The notes under the pieces: model-generated
Database searches by the model: none
What the model was told of the DNA's origin: nothing
Seen by the model: only the letters and a program-made list of their open reading frames with translations
In this document: positions 59,001 to 64,000 of the stretch, piece after piece
Layout: each line of letters begins with the position of its first letter
How positions within the stretch are numbered: the first letter of the stretch is position 1
NCBI RefSeq assembly: GCF_036320965.1
Contig: NC_092234.1
Coordinates: 47,710,454-47,774,453, forward strand
DNA: 64,000 bases
Direction of reading: 5' to 3'
Origin: Panulirus ornatus
Lineage: Eukaryota; Arthropoda; Malacostraca; Decapoda; Palinuridae
Program-made: the position numbers and the translations under genes

Positions 59001-60769
59001 GGTTTTGGCCAAAGATTCTTATTCAACAGACGTACAAGGATCTATGCTGACATTTTCAGGAAAATCTATTTTTTTTCAAAAAAAATCAAGAAAAATCCCA
59101 GGCTATAGCCTTGGATAAACTTTTCCTCAAATTTTCAACTTGTTCAGATTTTAATGAAAATCTGGGTATAGGTGGTATTCTCTATGGTGATTACGTGTAT
59201 CGAGTCGAAAGATTGCATTTCATAAAGTTAAGCGCTTAATTACATATTTAATATTAATTATAATTATATTATGCTAATTACTCGACTAATTACACGAATC
59301 TTAAGGTTTTGACCAAAGATTCTTATTCAACAGATGTACAAGGATCTATGCTGAAATTTTAAGGAAAATCTATTTTTTGAAAAATCAAGAAAAATCCATA
59401 TATCAATACATTTAATATGCTAATTACTGGACTAATTACGCGAATTTTAGGGTTTTGGCCAAAGATTCTTGTCCAACAGAGGTAAAGGCATCTATGCTGA
59501 AATTGTCACGAAAATCTATTTTTAAAAAAAAAAATCAAGAAAAATCCCAAGCTATAGCCTTGGATAATATTTTCCTCAAATTTTCAACTTGTTCAGATTT
59601 TAATGTAAATCTGGGTGTAGGTGGTATTCTCTATGGTGATTAAGTGTATCGAGTCAAAAGATTGCATTTCGTAAAGTTAAGCGCTTAATTACATATCTAA
59701 TATTAATTATAATTATATTAATATGCTAATTACTCGACTAATTACACGAATTTTAAGGTTTTGACCACAGATTCTTATTCAACAGACGTACAAGGATCAA
59801 TGCTGAAATTTTCAGGAAAATTTATTTTTTCAAAAAATTCAAGAAAAATCCAAGCCTTGGATAATATTTTGCTCAAATTTTCAACTTCAGATTTTAATGA
59901 AAATCTGGGAATAAGTGGTATTCTCTATGTTGATTAAGTGTATCGAGTCAAAACACTGCATTTCGTAAAATTATACGCTTAATTAAATATCAATTATGAT
60001 TATATTAATATGCAAATTACTCGACTAATTACACGAAATTTAAGGTTTTGACCAAAGATTCTTATTCAACAGACATAAAAGCGTCTATGATGAAATTTTC
60101 AGGAAAATCTATTTTTTCAAAAAAATCAAGAAAAATGCATAATATTTTGCTGAAATTTTTAACTTGTTAAGATTTTAATGAAAATCTGGGTATAAGTGGT
60201 ATTCTCTATGGTGATTAAGTGTATCGAGTCAAAAGACTGCATTTAGCAGAATGAAGCGCTTAATTACATATTAATTATAATTATATCAATATGCTAATTA
60301 CTCAAATAATTACACGAATTTTAAGGTTTTGACCAAAGATTCTTATTCAACAGGCGTAAAAGCATCTATGATGAAATTTTCAGGAAAATATATTTTTCAA
60401 AAAAATCAAGAAAAATCCATATATCAATATATAAATCTGGTAATTACTCGACTAATTACACGAATTTTAAGATTTTGGCCAAAGATTCTTATTCAACAGA
60501 CGTACAAGCATCTATGCTGAAAATTTCAGGAAAATCTATTTTACAAAAAAATCAAGAAAAATCCAAGGCCTTGGATAATATTTTGCTCAAATTTTCAACT
60601 TGTTTAGATTTGAATGAAACTCTGGGAATATGTGGTATTCTATATGGTGATTAAGGATATCCAGTCAAAACATTGCATTTCGTAAAATCAAGCGCTTATT
60701 GACATACTTAATTTTAATTATAATTACATTAATATGCCAATTACTCGACTAATTACACGAATTTTAAGG

Positions 60770-60960
60770 TTTTGACCAAAGATTCTTATTCAACAGACGT
60801 AAAAGCATCTATGATGGATTTTTCTTGATTTTTTTGAAAAAATAGATTTTCCTGAAAATTTGAGCATAGATCCTTTTACGTCTGTTGAATAAGAATCAGT
60901 GGTCAAAACCTTAAAATTCGTGGAATTAGTCGAGTAATTAGGATATTAATATAATTCTAA
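60770..60960. repeat. Foldback at the end of the satellite array
   Basis: The last forward half-monomer (GATTCTTATTCAACAGACGT...) is followed by its reverse complement (ACGTCTGTTGAATAAGAATC, GTGGTCAAAACCTTAAAATTCG). This gives an inverted repeat with ~55-bp arms around a spacer derived from TTTTTTCAAAAAAATC. Confidence 0.88.
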
Positions 60961-60969
60961 TTAATATAA

Positions 60970-61840
60970 TCAAATACTAAGTCGTTAATGACCCAATAAC
61001 AATAGTTCAACGCCAGATTTCTATTCAAATTGAAGAACACTCCTTACAATGAGGTTTTCAAGAACATCTAATACTATTCGAAAATACCAAAAATTCCAGG
61101 TAATAGTTCAGGGTATTTTTAGCCCCCCCAAATTTTTTTTTCCTTCAAAATGGTCATTGAACAAGTTGAAACGCCTATACACTTTATATAATAATGGAAA
61201 ACACCTCATGATGCTTGCCTAAGGAAAAAGATACCTAGTAAATTTTAAATGAATAATGACACGATCTTCTGAAAATGTAACCAAATATTAAAGGAGTTAA
61301 TGATCCAATAACAGAATTTCAACGTAAGATTCCTATTCAAATGAAAGAAAACTCCTTATAGAGATGTTTTCAAGCCAATCTAATACCCCTCGAAGAATAT
61401 ACCAAAAATTGCAGGAATTCTTCCGCCCAAAATATTTTCTTTCAAAACTGCAATTGAACAAGATATAAATGTTTATGTTCACCATATAATCACATGAAAT
61501 AGCTCATAATGCTTCCCAAAGGTAACAAACATCAAAGAAATACGAAGTGAATAACGACACGATGTTAAAAGTCAATCAAGAATTAGAGGCGTTAATGACA
61601 ATCAAATAATGTTTGAACGCCAGATTTGATGTATACACCAGGAATTATAATCTTTAAACCGAGGTTCTCATAAAAGTCTAGTACCCTATCTTTTTTTTTT
61701 TTTTTTTGTTTTGTTTGTAACTGGATAACTGGATGATACGGTAAAAAAAAAGAAAAAAAATTCTTTTTAATCTTTAATACCTTAAAGTATTGCATAATGC
61801 TTCTGAAAGGCACACACCGACAGCGAAGAATTATGAAAGA
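60970..61840. repeat. Diverged ~300-bp tandem repeat, about 3 copies
   Basis: GTTAATGA.CCAATAACA, the CGCCAGATTT.TATTCAAA/CGTAAGATTCCTATTCAAA pair and ACTCCTTA recur at about 60984, 61297 and 61592. The copies are much more divergent than the satellite to the left. Confidence 0.65.
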
Positions 61841-61847
61841 GACATAT

Positions 61848-63012
61848 GTAGTTATTTCAGGCCTTAAGCTAAACAAAGGCTCACAAAGAACTTAATGAGT
61901 AGTTATTTCGGGCCTTAAGCTAAACAAAGGCTCACAAAGGACTTAATGAGTAGTTATTTCGGGCCTTAAGCTTAACAAAGGCTCACAAAGGACTTAATGA
62001 GTAGTTATTTCAGGCCTTAAGCTAAACAAAGGCTCACAAAGGACTTAATGAGTAGTTATTTCGGGCCTTAAGCTAAACAAAGGCTCACAAAGGACTTAAT
62101 GAGTAGTTATTTCGGGCCTTAAGCTTAACAAAGGCTCACAAAGGACTTAATGAGTAGTTATTTCGGGCCTTAAGCTAAACAAAGGCTCACAAAGGACTTA
62201 ATGAGTAGTTATTTCGGGCCTTAAGCTAAACAAAGGCTCACAAAGGACTTAATGAGTAGTTATTTCAGGCCTTAAGCTTAACAAAGGCTCACAAAGGACT
62301 TAAGGAGTAGTTATTTCAGGCCTTAAGCTAAACAAAGGCTCACAAAGGACTTAATGAGTAGTTATTTCGGGCCTTAAGCTAAACAAAGGCTCACAAAGGA
62401 CTTAATGAGTAGTTATTTCGGGCCTTAAGCTTAACAAAGGCTCACAAAGGACTTAATGAGTAGTTATTTCGGGCCTTAAGCTAAACAAAGGCTCACAAAG
62501 GACTTAATGAGTAGTTATTTCGGGCCTTAAGCTTAACAAAGGCTCACAAAGGACTTAATGAGTAGTTATTTCGGGCCTTAAGCTTAACAAAGGCTCACAA
62601 AGGACTTAATGAGTAGTTATTTCGGGCCTTAAGCTAAACAAAGGCTCACAAAGAACTTAATGAGTAGTTATTTCGGGCCTTAAGCTAAACAAAGGCTCAC
62701 AAAGGACTTAATGAGTAGTTATTTCGGGCCTTAAGCTTAACAAAGGCTCACAAAGGACTTAATGAGTAGTTATTTCGGGCCTTAAGCTAAACAAAGGCTC
62801 ACAAAGGACTTAATGAGCAGTTATTTCAGGCCTTAAGCTAAACAAAGGCTCACAAAGGACTTAATGAGTAGTTATTTCAGGCCTTAAGCTAAACAAAGGC
62901 TCACAAAGGACTTAATGAGCAGTTATTTCAGGCCTTAAGCTAAACAAAGGCTCACAAAGGACTTAATGAGTAGTTATTTCGGGCCTTAAGCTAAACAAAG
63001 GCTCACAAAGGA
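61848..63012. repeat. 51-bp minisatellite, about 23 units
   Basis: The unit contains GAGTAGTTATTTCGGGCCTT, AAGCTAAACAAAGGCTCACA and AAGGACTTAAT. The copies are nearly identical. A single-base variant AAGCTT (in place of AAGCTA) recurs at regular intervals. Confidence 0.98.
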
Positions 63013-63089
63013 GCTAAATGATCGCAAATCAACATTTTGGACACTAGGATTTTGTACTCAGAATGATGAACTGGACTCTACTGGTATTG

Positions 63090-63217
63090 GAAGCCCATCT
63101 ATTTCCTGAATGTTGAAAGTCGATCTATTTCCTGAATGTTGAAAGTCGATCTATTTCCTGAATGTTGAAAGTCGATCTATTTCCTGAATGTTGAAAGTCG
63201 ATCTATTTCCTGAATGT
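63090..63217. repeat. 26-bp minisatellite, 5 units
   Basis: The unit TCTATTTCCTGAATGTTGAA plus AGTCGA starts at about 63098, 63124, 63150, 63176 and 63202. Confidence 0.96.
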
Positions 63218-63508
63218 GTGACAATACATTCAGTGTATTATTACTCGGCCCAGAAAAACCTTTTTTTTTTATATTAGAAAGTTTAAACAACACATTGACG
63301 AAAGGCTTCCTTACTTTCAATATGAATGAAATATTCTCTAAATGCTTTACTTTTCTTTACTTTTTTTTTTTTTTTGGGGGGGGGGGTAGGTTGAAGGGAG
63401 TGGGGTGTCAACAGAGAGCGAATATAAATATGTATAATTATGAGGAAAATATGTTTTTTTTTTCATTACTTATACATTTTTCTCGAATGCCTCCATTTTG
63501 GGGGTCGA
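63218..63508. other. Non-coding DNA, half of a local duplication
   Basis: Contains T- and G-runs. AGCGAATATAAATATGTATAATTATGA and a following GAATGC.TCC.TTTTGGGGG.CGACAG block recur after 63902, so the LINE end at 63509 sits between two copies of the same sequence. Confidence 0.7.
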
Positions 63509-63825
63509 CAGCTAGAGACTGAGTGTGAACGAATGGGGCCTTTGTTGTCTTTCCCTAGCGCTACCTCGCACACATGCGGGGGGAGGGGGTTGTTATTTCA
63601 TGTGTGGCGAGGTGGCGAAGGGAATGAATAAGGGCAGACAGTATGAATTATGTACATGCGTATATATGGATATGTCTGTGTGCGTATGTATATGTATACG
63701 ATGAGATGTATAAGGTATGTATATGTGCGTGTGTGGACGTGTATGTATATACATGTGTATGTGGGTGGGTTGGGCCATTCTTTCGTCTGTTTCCTTGCGC
63801 TACCTCGCTAACGCGGGAGACAGCG

Positions 63826-63829
<4 letters not shown>
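63509..63829 (+). mobile_element. LINE 3' UTR only (copy l), long-form subfamily
   Basis: The + strand carries CTAGAGACTGAGTGTGAACG, TTGTTGTCTTTCCCTAGCGC, a G-run, the CA/TA-rich part, GGGTTGGGCCATTCTTTCGT and the complete terminus CGCTACCTCGCTAACGCGGG, then AGACAGCGACAAA. No coding sequence remains. Confidence 0.87.

Positions 63830-63902
<73 letters not shown>
63830..63902. repeat. (AT)n directly at LINE 3' end
   Basis: About 36 AT units begin immediately after GACAGCGACAAA. Confidence 0.97.
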
Positions 63903-63907
<5 letters not shown>

Positions 63908-64000
63908 AAAATCTAATTTTTTCATGAATGAATTTTTCTAATGCTTCCGTTTTGGGGGACGACAGACAGCGAATATAAATATGTATAATTATGAAAAAAA
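63903..64000. other. Second half of the local duplication flanking the LINE end
   Basis: Repeats the block at 63400-63508 in the same orientation (TTTTTCTAATGCTTCCGTTT and CGAATATAAATATGTATAAT), with some divergence. The window ends here. Confidence 0.75.

Larger units (their letters stand above)
44658..60960 (+). repeat. AT-rich satellite array, ~300-bp monomer, higher-order units
   Basis: More than 50 monomers are mostly in one orientation. A monomer of about 290-306 bp contains, in order, the palindrome CCAAGGCTATAGCCTTGG, TTCAACTT.TTCAGATTT, GGTATTCTCTATGGTGATTA, CATTTCGTAAA, the palindromic AGCGCT, a TTAATTATAATTATATTAAT block, ATTACTCGACTAATTACACG, GATTCTTATTCAACAG and TTTTTTCAAAAAAATCAAG. 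A variant monomer with GTATTCTGTATTGTGATTAA marks higher-order units. It occurs near 44751, 46658, 48594, 50516, 53054, 54981 and 57870, with a diverged one near 60633. The typical unit is ~1.93 kb. A half-monomer (TATATCAATATATAAATATG) precedes each marker. No protein is credible; recurrent 66-72-codon frames simply reflect repeat conservation. Confidence 0.95.

Noticed and set aside
44658..60960. Helitron or other transposon with internal tandem repeats
   Set aside because: No Rep/helicase segment or defined CTRR terminal hairpin was seen; the higher-order structure fits satellite DNA better.
61848..63012. CRISPR-like array
   Set aside because: Units are contiguous 51-bp repeats with no unique spacers; eukaryotic minisatellite.

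Overview
This is nuclear DNA of an invertebrate animal, most likely a decapod crustacean. That assignment is inference: it rests on very dense AT, GA and TAA microsatellites, many non-LTR and Penelope-like retroelements, long AT-rich satellite DNA, and an animal-type gene with GT-AG introns. No bacterial operon, tRNA, rRNA or CRISPR array was seen.

The one gene recognised with confidence is a 5'-partial mitochondrial carnitine/acylcarnitine carrier (SLC25A20 family) on the + strand. Its exons are 9180-9294, 9980-10176, 12543-12663, 17404-17583 and 22025-22212. Together they encode 266 residues. A first exon for roughly the N-terminal 35 residues is not visible and probably lies upstream of the window. 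The introns carry transposon fossils: a Tigger/pogo fragment, two decayed LINE 3' ends, and an antisense LINE copy.

Layout. 1-1070: unique DNA and a CA/TA microsatellite. 1070-7830: a nest of six 5'-truncated copies of one LINE family in alternating orientation, plus one SINE-like element, mostly separated by (AT)n tracts. 7833-22212: the carrier gene and its introns. 22213-25690: 3' UTR and intergenic DNA. 25690-32810: more copies of the same LINE, two Penelope-like fragments (one ending in a hammerhead-ribozyme-like fold), a head-to-head SINE-like pair and a scrambled LINE. 33000-36160: a decayed, nearly complete LINE of another clade on the - strand. 36370-42520: short tandem repeats, GA/CT, TAA and CA microsatellites, one orphan exon candidate and a 21-bp minisatellite. 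42760-44115: two SINE-like elements in AT tracts. 44658-60960: a 16-kb AT-rich satellite of ~300-bp monomers organised into ~1.93-kb higher-order units, ending in a foldback. 60984-63217: a diverged ~300-bp repeat, a 51-bp minisatellite of about 23 units and a 26-bp minisatellite. 63509-63902: a LINE 3' end with an (AT)n tail.

Two themes stand out. First, the main LINE and a ~240-bp SINE-like element share their 3' terminal sequence, and both sit repeatedly against (AT)n tracts, often as head-to-head pairs. This suggests a LINE/SINE partnership that uses, or creates, AT microsatellites. Second, the right third of the window is layered satellite DNA with higher-order periodicity at several scales.
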